In this document: in pieces, positions 31,782-41,676 of the stretch | Layout: each line of letters opens with the position of its first letter | How positions within the stretch are numbered: the stretch's first letter is position 1 | Assembly: GCA_963556145.1 (NCBI GenBank) | Contig: OY744461.1 | Coordinates: forward strand, 1,240,001 to 1,304,000 | Reading direction: 5' to 3' | DNA length: 64,000 nt | From: Hygrocybe punicea | Taxonomy: Eukaryota; Basidiomycota; Agaricomycetes; Agaricales; Hygrophoraceae | Program-made: the position numbers and the translations under genes | The notes under the pieces: model-generated | The model's database searches: none | What the model saw: only the letters and a program-made list of their open reading frames with translations | What the model was told of the DNA's origin: nothing

Positions 31782-33442
31782 TAACATGTAGTAAAATTAG
31801 AATGACATCCATTGAATGTTTCTGTCAACTCAAATTATTATTATTAGTTCTTTATTCAAGGAGGTGTGGTTTTCTGCTGTAACATCACATCACCTGAATA
31901 AAAGCTAAAAATAATAATTTGAGTTGACAGAAACATTCAATGGATGTCATTCTAATTTTACTACATGTTAAATGTCTTATATATGTCCCATTGAATTTAC
32001 AATGTACATATCAGTAGTCTTTTCAAGCAAAATAATTCAAAGTCACATGATGTGCTACCCTACTACGGCAATTGCCCGACTCTGTACCTTCAGCCACCCG
32101 GATTATTTATTTTAATTTTTTTTTTTCACACGCGACAAGGATTTCCAAAAACGCTGTGAATTTATGTCTATTTTAAGTAATAGTGAGGTTATATATATTG
32201 ATTCCAATGGAGAATTGAGCAATATTGAATAGAAAAGCACAATATTCCAAGTGGGGTAAGTTCTGATTTTGTCATAGATTGTCATTGGGGATAAGTAGCT
32301 CCTGTAATGGCTGACTGATAGTAAAAGTAAGAGATTGTGCATTGTCAAAATAATAATTTTTTAATTTTGCTATTCCCTGTGTTTTTAATAAGTGCATTCA
32401 AATTATATTATGTGGTACATTTATGTCATGTACAGGTTGAAAAATTTTGATTACTTTATATGGCAGTTTCTGAATAAATATTGGCTTGAGCTGGTGTGGG
32501 CTCTGGCAATGTTTGGAACATGAAATACATGCAGGCAAAGTGGGATGTGATGCAAGCCTGTCGACCGACATGAGCCCACGTTGCAGCAAGAGCTGGACAC
32601 TGGTCAACCCAATGCTGCAGGGAGAGCTGGGCCAGGGTCAACCCATTTCTGCAGCAAAAGCTGGGCATGGCAACACAGTGCTGGAGCAATAGCCAGACCC
32701 TGGTGAACCCAAGCCTGCCCCATCAGTGGGTCCAGGATCAACCCAATGCTGCAGAATGAGCTGTGCCACTGGCAACCTATCCTGCAGCAAGTGTTGTCTT
32801 TTGGGTTAACCTACCCCCCCAGCAAGCAACTGCGCTATGTGTACCTACCTTTTGCAACTATATCTGCGATTGGGTTCACCAAAACGACTGGGTCTACTGC
32901 TGATGCATACCCGATTCGCCCACAAAGCTCTTGATAAAACAATGTGTGACATATGCAATAACGACGAGCTTCCTTTTGGTGGAAAAACTGTGATATTCGG
33001 TGCAGATTTCCAACAAACTCTACTTGTCATTCCCGGTGGTTCGCAACCAGACATTGTTTCAGTCTCTCTTCCATGTCCTTATCTTTGGCGTAACCTCCAA
33101 GTTCTTACACTAAAAGCCAATATGCGTCTATCAAACCCAAGTATGCCCAATACATCTTTCAACAAAGAACAAGCCTTTGCTGATTGGTTGTTGTCTGTTG
33201 GTCGTGGTGAGGGCATCAGCAATGATGGTACCATCCCTTTTGATCTGAAAATGTGTGTCAACAGTGTTCATGCACTCATCACTTCCACATATCCACATAT
33301 TGCAGAAGCCATGCCCTCACCTCAATACTTCCTGGATCGCATGATACTCGCTCCAAGAAACGCCGACGTCGTTCATCTAAATAGATCAGTTCTCGACAAA
33401 TTACCTGGCACTGAAATTACTTTTTACAGTGCTGATTCTATC

Positions 33443-34764
33443 TAGTGCTGCCAAAGTTCGGTTCAGAACCGATCCGAACCCAGTTCAAACTCCGAACCGA
33501 ACCGGAAGTTTGGTTCAGTCCAGCACCTTGGGCTGAACTGAACCCTGGGTCCAGTTCGGGGTTCAGGCAACCCCCAGGTTGTCTAAACGGTTCATGAGCA
33601 GTTCAGAACTGCTGAACCGATGTCCGCAGGCATGTATATTTTGCTCACACGAAAGTTGTACTCACATGCCAATTTCGGCAAATTTCCGTTTTTAGTCACC
33701 AAAGTTGAGTCTCAGCCATGACAACACCCCGACAAATCACCACAAGAGTGACCCTCGAACACAAGCATTTGAGGTAAATCAGTAAGTTTTTTACTTTTAT
33801 TATCATTTGTTTTAAGTCAATGACACTGTTTGCTCTCAACCACCAACAGCAACGGCGACAACAACAACGACAATGGCAACAACGACAACGGACAATGGCA
33901 ACAACAACGATGGACAATGGCAACAATGATGGACAACGATGGGACATGGGGAGAAGGGCAGCAGGAGGGTGGTGCACCCACCCCCTGTTGCAGTAGGTAT
34001 GTTTTTTTGTTGTTTTTTTTCTTAGCTACTAATTAAACAAACGACGATGAGAGCAGTACCAACAACATAAACACCACACACCCGACGAGGATGACAGGTG
34101 GCAAGGACAAGGGTGACAACGGCGGCCACCACCACCACTACGACAACGACAACCCACGGCCCTCCAAATACAACAACAACAACAACAACAACATCAACAA
34201 CGACCACTACAATGACCACAGCGACCACGACCATGACCACTAGCACAACCATGACCACTAGCACGACCACGACCACGAACACGAACACGAACACGACCAC
34301 GACCATGACCGCAAGCGCGAGCGCAACCGTGACAAAGGCCACCGTGCATCCCACCACCAACGTACCTCGCGGATGCGCACCGCCCCATCAATTGACGTCG
34401 GCGCTGCAACCGCGAGGTATCCGGGAGGGTGGTGGTGTGCCCAACACCACCTGGTCACGGCTGAGGACCCACGGATTAACCCCCGCAAACCCGTGGCAAC
34501 AGGTACGGGTACAGGTATGGGTTGCGGAAAGAAACCCACGATAGATTAGATAGCTACAGGAATAAATTGTGATTTTTTTGGGATATACTAAAATTAAGTG
34601 TCCGAACCATTCATGAACTCGGTTCAGGCTCCGAAAAAAAAATCCGAACGGTTCACAGCGGTTCAGGTTCAGTTCACGTAAAATCCTGAACTGAACCCGG
34701 AGTTCAGTTCAGAGTTCAGCCAAAATGGGTCTGAACTGGACTGAACTGAACTTTGGTAGCACTA
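33443..34764. mobile_element. 1322 bp nonautonomous hAT-like element in the Helitron-2 helicase
   Basis: Ends TAGTGCTGCCAAAGTTC and, from the right, TAGTGCTACCAAAGTTC match at 16 of 17 positions. A perfect 8 bp duplication ATTCTATC flanks it (33435-33442, 34765-34772). Removing it rejoins the helicase frame FYSADSI to EAEPCSD. The ends are rich in GGTTCAG words; the interior holds ACN triplet-type low complexity (33840-34330) and a palindromic CAATTG module at 34364-34418. No transposase. Confidence 0.9.
34364..34418. repeat. CAATTG palindromic module, copy in the hAT-like element
   Basis: Starts ACCTCGCGGATGCGCAC, has CATCAATTGACGTC at the centre and ends CAACCGCGAGGT: an imperfect 55 bp palindrome. 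Other copies are at 38601-38659 and 44012-44066, with partial copies near 37162, 38473, 41055 and 59120. Confidence 0.7.
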
Positions 34765-35685
34765 ATTCTATCGAAGCTGAACCATGCTCAGACCGAGAGC
34801 CTGAACCACTCCCTGTAGAATTCTTGAGAACACTCGAAGCTCCTGGCCTACCACCCAGTGAATTGCATGTAAAACCAGGTTGTCCTCTCATATTGCTTGG
34901 CAACTTGGCACCTGGAAGAGGTTTATGCAATGGAACCAGGCTTATTTTAAAATGAGCAACTCACCATGTTCTAGAGGTGGAAATTTTAACAGGAAAACAT
35001 GCCGTTGAACTTGCATTCATCCCCCGAATTACGCTCTTTCCATCAACACAGACAGACTTCCATTTTCGACTCAGACGTCAACAATTCCCTGTACGATTGG
35101 CCTTTGCATTGACCATAAACAAAGCGCAGGGTCAATCTCTGCATCACATTGGTCTCGATCTCCAAGAGCAAGTCTTTGCCCATGGCCAACTCTATGTTGC
35201 CCTCTCATGAGCAACATCAAAGTCATCACATTAAAATCTTACTCTCACCGTCTACCACTGCCACTGATTGTCATATCAAAAATGTCGTATATCCTGAAAT
35301 ACTCCAATTGTTATAGTAGTTACTTCACGTATATCAATTGATGTCTTCAATTAAAAAAATTCATTTTGTTTCTGACATTCCTCCAAGTCATGTAACTCAT
35401 TTTCATCCGATTTTCCTTTACCATTATGTAAAACACAAATGGTAGCCAGTGTATTCGAGAACAACCACCAAGCTTTGTCAAACATGCCGGCTTCGGGCTT
35501 GATGACACTCCCCGTTGAACCCGGCATTACTAATGCCAACCTCAACAAACTTCCAGGCATACCACTTACGCATATTACTATGAACAACATGAATGTTCGA
35601 CAGCCTTCTAGCTGTATGAGGTGCATATATAAGTTCCCTCCAACGAGAACGACATCTGTCCAAAACTCACAAAGATTCAAATGTT

Positions 35686-36652
35686 ATGACTGCCACCCTA
35701 TCTGGCCCCATTGTCCTTGAGAACCCCCAAGCACTGGATGGCTCCCCATGCACTCTAGAATTTGACGGTCAAATGTGGCTGAGTGCTGGTAATGTTATCA
35801 CTGGAAAATTCCGATACTTCAATTCTTCAGGATTAACATTTACTGATATTGGCCACTACTTCACATGGATTCACGTAAGTATTATTTCATACCATCCAAT
35901 ATCTGTACACTCTAACACAAATACAGGTTGCTAGGGTTGGGACCCTTATCCTGTTGAAGCAGATGTGCCAGCACCTTCCGAACAAGATGAATCAAATGAC
36001 CATGGCTCAGGCTCTGTAACATTGGCTGAGGACTACCATGTATATGGAGATATCGTACAGGTATGTTCTTTGATGATTGAAACAAAATTATACACTAATA
36101 TTTCATCACTACAGATCATTAAATCCACTCCCGAAGCTATGAAGCACGCACCCTATCTCAGTGCTTCCGGTGCTGCATTCAACATCAACAAAGAAGATTC
36201 TTCATTCGATCTGAACGCATCTCAGTACACATCATTTTATAAAAGTCAACGTCAGCTGTCAACGTTACCCATTCGCACTCACTTTGACGACACCCAATAC
36301 AAGAAGAAAAAGCCGATGCCCTCGGAAAATACCTACGTTGCCGTTGAGGGATTCATCACATGCTTCGATATGGACGTGAACACAGGCCAAGCGTTGCTAT
36401 TCCATATCTACGTGGATAACATCAGTTTCCTTGGCAAAGCAATATTCGCAATGACACAAAGTACACCAGGTAAGTTCCTCATCCACTCAGCACTTCCGAG
36501 AATGCTAACAAACAACTGCAGCTTCGCCTTCCACCCCGCGCTCCTCGAGATTCCAGTATAACTTCGATTCTGCAGCCTCCAGTTTGAGTCAGGCTGTTGT
36601 TTCCCCTGCATCAAACCCACCCCTGAACACGGATGACCTGGATACAGCTTAG
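35686..36652 (+). CDS. Gene E: intact 266-residue protein carried by Helitron-2, possible OB-fold/RPA-like
   Basis: Exons 35686-35874, 35935-36060, 36115-36469 and 36522-36652 join in phase (801 nt) with no stop. It starts MTATLSGPIVLENPQ and ends DDLDTA. Visible parts are LEFDGQMWLSAGNVITGKF, AEDYHVYGDIVQ and, in the third exon, NTYVAVEGFI followed by FHIYVDNISFLGKA. Its beta-rich look and place 370 bp behind a Helitron helicase would suit a single-strand DNA-binding helper of the RPA kind, which some Helitrons carry. The fold is a guess; a multicopy hypothetical family in mushrooms shares the EGF(I/L) and FLG(K/R) signature as far as I recall. No decay is visible, in contrast to the helicase. 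Confidence 0.6.
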
Positions 36653-36737
36653 AAAAAGTCAAAGAGAGCAAGGGGAGGATAGATTAGTCATTATATTTTA
36701 TGCACATGTACATGTAACATGAATACGGACTATGACA

Positions 36738-36766
36738 ACTCCGTGTGAAGCACGGGTAACTGCTAG
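36738..36766 (+). other. Helitron-2 3' terminus: hairpin plus CTAG
   Basis: CCGTG (36741-36745), loop TGAAG, CACGG (36751-36755), then GTAACTG and CTAG (36763-36766), host T at 36767. The stem and spacing are those of classic Helitron ends. Confidence 0.8.
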
Positions 36767-37214
36767 TGTATCCATATCTGGCAATCTGTGGTCCCTATTT
36801 GGGCAGTGTCATGGTACCTGCATCACACATCAACATCACCAATGACATCGACCACAACCACAACCATGCCGCTGACAGACCAGGAGAGAGGGAAAAGGGC
36901 TGGGACTGTGGTGCTTCCACATCCTGGCCCTCAGGTGCATAGTTAATTCTGTCATGGTTTTTCATAACAGGCTGATTTAGGTACTCTCACAGCCAACCTC
37001 AATCATTCCAACCACAAAAACACATCGTGGCCAATGCCTACAAGGACAATCGCATTGACAGGACCACATACAACAAATACGACACATAGGACCACCACCC
37101 CACTACACATATGACAGGATGATGTGGCTAGCCTCCCTCCTGTCGGCCCTCAAGCCACCACACCTCGCGAATCCACACTGATGTGTCATCTGATGTGTCA
37201 ACGTTGTTCGCAAG
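36767..37214. repeat. Nonautonomous repeat debris up to the second hAT-like element
   Basis: Starts with the second half of the GGATAC repeat, then runs through CAACCACAACCATG-like and CATCAACATCACC-like low complexity. It ends in a diverged palindromic module (from ACCTCGCGAATCC at 37162). No gene was seen. Confidence 0.45.
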
Positions 37215-38336
37215 TAGTGTTGCCGAAGTTCAGTTTGGTCTGGTTCTGAGCCTTTTTGGTGGAACCGTGAACTGAACTTCAGGTCCGGTTTGGCGCATGG
37301 CCAAACCTGGACCTGGACAGCATTGAACCGTCTCTCTGTGTTTGGTCTGGGTTCAGACTGTGTCTGAACCCCGGACCGAGGTGGGCTCACCCCATGAGCT
37401 CTGTTCTCCTCACAAATGGCAGGCACATATCAATTGATATGGTGCTACACTTCATGAGGTAGTTGGGCTGCGGGGAGCCATCCAGCACTGCTGCTGCTGC
37501 TGCTGCTGCCACTACCACTGCTGCTGTTGCTGCTGCTGCCGGTGCTGCTGCTGTTGCTGTCGTGGCCATTGCTGCTGCTGCTGCTGCCGCTTTTGCTGCT
37601 GTCGTTGCTGCACTCCTGCTGCTGCTGTTGCCATTGCTGCTGCTGCTGCTGGCCGTTGTGGTTGTGGTTGCCATTGTTGTTGCCGCTGCTGGTGGTGATG
37701 TTGGATGGCTTTCTCCATTGCCACTGCCACTGCCACTGCTGCTGCTGCCGTTGCTGCCGGCGCTGCTGCTTCCGCTGTTGCTGCTGCTGCTGGCCATTGC
37801 TGTTGTCATTGCCTGGTTGCCGTTGCCACTGCTGGTGGTGGTGGTGGTGGTGGTGGTGTTGTGGCTGTCCCATGTCCATTGGCATTGCATTGGTGTTGGC
37901 ATTCATCTTGTGCCAAGGTGGGTGTGGTCGCGATGTGGTCGCGGTCGAGTTGCCTGTCGCAAATAACATTAGTAAAGTTAAGAAAAAATCAAAACTTACC
38001 TTGATAAACACAACACAAATTGTGTTGTGTTCAACCCACATTGATGTTGCTGTGTTGCGTGAAAGGTACATGGTCACGGCTGGTCACATGATACCATTTA
38101 ACACAAAATAGTAAGTAAAGAAATACGAAAAACAAATGAAATAAATACCTTAAAAATATCTGCATTCGCGGTTTGGATGTGGTTTGGAGCCGTTCAGGAA
38201 ATCCGGTGGGCCTCAAAACCCAGAACTGAACCCATGGTCTGGTTCAGCACTTGGCTGAACTTAGACTGAACCTAGGGTTCAGTTCAGGGTTTGAACCAGG
38301 TTCAGCTAGGTTCGGAACTGAACTATGGCAACACCA
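37215..38336. mobile_element. 1122 bp nonautonomous hAT-like element, second family member
   Basis: Starts TAGTGTTGCCGAAGTTCAG and ends CTATGGCAACACCA (terminal TA changed to CA). Flanks TTCGCAAG (37207-37214) and ATCGCAAG (38337-38344) agree at 7 of 8 positions. GGTTCAG-rich ends are shared with the copy at 33443-34764. The interior is dominated by a CTG repeat. Confidence 0.75.
37480..37860. repeat. CTG/CAG-rich triplet tract inside the hAT-like element
   Basis: Interrupted CTG repeats give long Gln, Ala or Leu frames on both strands. All are repeat shadows: three frames are open at once and none shows a conserved domain. Confidence 0.8.
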
Positions 38337-38344
38337 ATCGCAAG

Positions 38345-39560
38345 ATACCTGGCACCAAACGGATGACAGGCACATGGGCTACACCCATGCTCCCATTTCC
38401 ACAGCTTATGGCTCATCTACGAACACAACCACCTTGTGAACATGCATGTCCATGATCATGTCCGCGACCACCCCGTGAACACGCACGTCCACATCAATTG
38501 ACATGCGCACAGCGTTCGCAAAGTGTCTGGCATGGAAACCATGGGCTCCTGCTGTCGACGGGTGCAGTTTGGTACCTGTCACTGCAGTTACAGGCCTGTT
38601 TTACCTTGTGCAAGCATGCCACAACATCAATTGATGTTGGCGTGGCAAACACAAGGTAAATGCCCACCAATCCATCTGTATCTGTGATGAAATCCATATC
38701 TGTATCTGTATCCATGGCTCGGGTACAGATATTGATGGATACGGATATGGATAGCCTCAGATGTGTCCACGGAGTATCTGTGCAATAGCCTAGGAATAGC
38801 CTGGGATGAATTTGAAGGCTGAACTTGCACAATTTTTATCTTGGGTGTCATCTAAGGCCAGGTTAGCACTGGCACAGGGAGCTTGAGTGCTGACACCATT
38901 GATTTCCTGAGGCATTGATGTGGGCAGAAAATTTGCACCCATGGTGGTATTCTGGAAGAAAGCCACTTCCATGGTGTTAAGCACATTGTTGAGCTCTTGC
39001 TAGAGCTCCCAGTTGTCCAGTTGATCCCACAATTCTTTATCAGAATCTTCATCAGAATCATGCATGTGGGCCAATGCTGATGATCAAGTGGCCGAGAACC
39101 TGGCTGAATATTAATATCTAGTACCAGACCTTTCACAGGAGAATGTCATGAACCAGGGGTAGCAGGAAACCATTGCATAGGGAGAGCCACCAGGGTCCAA
39201 ACCCCTGGAAAAACTTCATCTTTAAATGGTAGCACAACCTGGTCATGGAATATGTCTTCAAGAACATTGATCGCTTCATTTATTTGGGGCTTACTTTGCA
39301 AACATTGGGGAATAGTCATGGACATGTCAATGACTGGAGATTGCAGGTGATCAGCTGCCATGTTTACAAGCAGGTAGTGAGTGTTCAATGTGAGATCAAG
39401 TGAAAATATCTATATATATAATTTGATGAGATGACTCCACCATGACAGTAAGTAGAAGTTCATACTGTGTTGGAAACATCACCAGCAAGGTCCAACCAAT
39501 CCAGGGCTGTGCATTTGGGAGTCTCAACTGCATGATCATTCATTGAAGGGCTATTGCGAG
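38345..39560. other. Repeat patchwork with unrecognised minus-strand frame fragments
   Basis: Holds palindromic modules (about 38473-38522 and 38601-38659) and a GGATAC/GTATCTGTATC tract (about 38665-38765). On the minus strand, fragments at 38790-39136 and 39146-39388 could be parts of one frameshifted gene (ELWDQLDNWELQQELNNVL near 39040-38980). No family was recognised. Confidence 0.35.
38601..38659. repeat. CAATTG palindromic module, best-preserved copy
   Basis: TTACCTTGTG at the left and CACAAGGTAA at the right enclose CCACAACATCAATTG and its mirrored half ending GGCGTGG. The 59 bp segment is almost its own reverse complement. Confidence 0.75.
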
Positions 39561-40240
39561 TAGTGTTGCCGTGACTTGGCTAACCACAAGCTGACTTTAC
39601 AAACCACAGCTTGTCTCGGGTTTGGCTAGACTAGTCACAACCATCCAATCAGAAGCCATGGCTTCAACCTGAGTCGGCTGCTAAGTCAGCTTGAACTAGA
39701 ACTGGAACTTTTCTTTCAGCTAAGTCGACTTGGACCATGGCTCCACCCACAACTTTGATCCTGTCATTCTCCATCACTTCTGCCGCCACCACCACCACCA
39801 CTGCTACCATGCCCACCACCCTTACCTCACCACCACCATCTTTGCCACCACCACCTACAGCAATGAAGAAGACAATGAGGGGAGAAAGGTCAGGAGGGTG
39901 GTGGGCCCACCTACTGGCCCAGGTAAGTCACCAAACCCTCACTAAATTTTGCTAACTATCTATCTGTGACTACAACCACACCAAACCACAGCCATGACCT
40001 GGCCTCAACGACATCAGCACTGACACTGACCAACTGGCCAGTGGCAGAAAATGATGATGAGGGCAAGGATGGGTGATTGTGAGGCCAGGCAACAATGATG
40101 GTGAGGCCATCCAGGCATAAGCAACAGGGAGGGGCACAAGGTTAAGAAGACTCACCAGATTCAGCAAGATATTACCAACTCATTTGGTATCCCTGAAAAT
40201 GAGATCACCCAACTGACTTGGGGATAGCTGAATCAGGCTG
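39561..40240. repeat. hAT-like left end and low-complexity interior, right end not found
   Basis: TAGTGTTGCCGTGACTTGG at 39561 matches the hAT-family terminus. It is followed by ACCACCACC-type sequence and GATGAGG words. No matching right end (GGCAACACTA) was located, so the element is truncated or broken by the minisatellite behind it. Confidence 0.4.
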
Positions 40241-40255
40241 AGATATATTGTAGGC

Positions 40256-40670
40256 CAACTGACATGGTTCAGGCTGATTTCCCAGGATATATCCTGACCC
40301 AACTGACATGGTCCAGGCTGATGCTATCAGGATATATCCTGGCCAAACTGACATGGTCTGGGCTGATTTTCTCAGGATGTATCCTGGCCCAACTGAGATG
40401 GTCTAGGCTGATGCTATCAGGATATATCCTGGACCAACTGAGATGGTCTAGGCTGATTTTGCAGAATATATCCTGAGCCAACTGACATGGTCCAGGCTAA
40501 TGTTATCAGGATATATTCTAGGACAACTGACATGGTCCAGGCTGATGCTATCCAGATATATCCTGGCCCAACTGACATGGTTCAGGCTGAATTTCTCAGG
40601 ATATATCCTGGCCCAACTGGGATGGTCTAGGCTTATTGAGTCAGGATATATCCTGGGCCAACGATTACAA
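40256..40670. repeat. Minisatellite with 45 bp unit, about nine copies
   Basis: Each unit contains AACTGACATGGTCCAGGCTG followed by ATGCTATCAGGATATATCCTGG. Spacing between successive GACATGG words is 44-45 bp. As 45 is a multiple of three, frames stay open on both strands without being genes. Confidence 0.85.
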
Positions 40671-40867
40671 CTCAGACTGGTTGCACATTTAAACATGACT
40701 GTCAAGTTCAGACCAATACTATCCATCCTGTTTGTACTCCTGCTATAGATCATCCCCCAAAATTGACTAAAATAGAATATGTGCTCTTGACTCTAACCTT
40801 TCCCAGGTCTGAGCCAGCAATCCCTGGTTGTACAGTGACTCATCCCCATTGATTTCTTGCTGCATTG

Positions 40868-41150
40868 TAGTGTTGCCAAAGTCCAGTTTGGTCTGGTTTT
40901 CGGCCTTTTTGGCTGAACTGAAAACCAGACCCTTGGTTCAGTTTGGCCCTTCTGCTAAACTGGAACTGGGTCCATGTGGACCATTCCATGCAGTTCAGTC
41001 TGCATCTGGATGCAGTTTGGACTGCGAATCGTCCTCCTCCACCCTCAAATTTGCTCGCAAGCCACAGTGCCACGTCAATTGATGTGGGCCTGGGAGTATA
41101 TACTAAAGAGGTAGTAGTAGTAGTAACTGCTACTACTACCTACTACCGGT
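40868..41150. mobile_element. Truncated hAT-like element with TAGTGTTGCC left end
   Basis: Starts TAGTGTTGCCAAAGTCCAG, followed by GGTTTTCGGCC and GTTTGGCC words like the two complete copies. A half palindromic module (GTCAATTGATGTGG near 41074) and a GTAGTAGTAG/CTACTACTAC hairpin follow. The right terminus is absent. Confidence 0.45.
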
Positions 41151-41676
41151 TTGGTCACAACCGTACCCGTTATCTGCCAACCCAAGCCCGGTAGGTTTTT
41201 TCTTTCCTATTTACTTTATTTTCAATATTATTATAATAATGGCGCATGGACCATGTGACTTTATTTGGTCACTGGGTGCCAATCAACAAATGCGTTTCTG
41301 ACAACATGCGTCACCGCCAACCTCGCAACCACGCTTCTCGAACGCATTACCACCAATGACGCCAACACCCACACCAACGTCAACGCACCCACGCCAACGC
41401 CAACACAATTGCCCACGGCATTGGCAACGGCCACGATGTCACCACCACGCCGATCACCTCAAACGCGGCACCACCAACAATACACAGCGAAAGCCATAAG
41501 GAGCAGTGTGGGATGGTGCACCCACCCCCGCTGCCAAAGGTAAGTTTTTATTTATACATCTATAACTAGTAACTAACACCAGGCTCACCCAACCATGCCA
41601 GCACCAAACACCAACGACACCAACGCCAACTCACCCACACCAACGCCAATGCAATCGCCCACAGCAATGGCAACAG

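Larger units (their letters stand above)
30014..32899. mobile_element. Giant foldback element with near-full-length inverted arms
   Basis: Inserted in the helicase codons for DEALM. Ends are CAGTAGACCCAG and, from the right, the same twelve bases; CTGATGC flanks both sides (30007-30013, 32900-32906). The arms match over most of their length (for example the block at about 31020-31560 recurs inverted at 31890-32460). The right arm lacks most of the minisatellite. The true centre is a short loop around 31861-31900. No coding capacity is evident, so it must be mobilised in trans. Confidence 0.8.
26190..35316 (+). pseudogene. Helitron-2 Rep-PIF1 helicase, decayed and split by two insertions
   Basis: A Pro/Ser-rich start leads, through the intron 26760-26813, into CPFCGGLHW, FTACCQRGHVDLP and YNMSLAFTSLGV. 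The Rep domain has LFPYGTNGW, WASADQ, SSYIGGPRNLQQRYQDAM, the HUH motif LPHVHI (28261-28275) and tyrosines in YCFKYIHKG (28681-28707). PIF1 starts at GPGGSGKTYLY and IIWDEALM; it continues after the foldback with FAHKALDKTM and GADFQQTLLV, and after the hAT element with LILLGNL and INKAQGQSL, ending at TAG 35314-35316. Breaks: frameshifts near 27797 and 29915, and in-frame TGA at 28132, 29123, 34953 and 35208. Unlike Helitron-1 it has no protease tail and a different N-terminus, so it belongs to another Helitron lineage. Confidence 0.85.
25605..36766 (+). mobile_element. Helitron-2, full-length but decayed, carrying nested insertions
   Basis: The 5' end is A then TCTTCTATATTATAAG at 25605. 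The 3' end is the hairpin CCGTG, TGAAG, CACGG followed by GTAACTG and CTAG (36763-36766), then T. The two flanks join into one copy of a GGATAC repeat. Inside lie a Rep-helicase pseudogene, an intact small gene, a foldback element (30014-32899) and a hAT-like element (33443-34764). Without these two the Helitron would be about 6.95 kb. Confidence 0.75.

Noticed and set aside
37445..38111. Long Gln-, Ala- and Leu-rich frames on both strands
   Set aside because: They are translations of a CTG/CAG triplet tract inside a hAT-like element; several frames are open at once and no domain is present.
40256..40670. Regular 45 bp units resembling a CRISPR array
   Set aside because: The units are repeated throughout with no unique spacers, and the organism is a eukaryote; it is a minisatellite.
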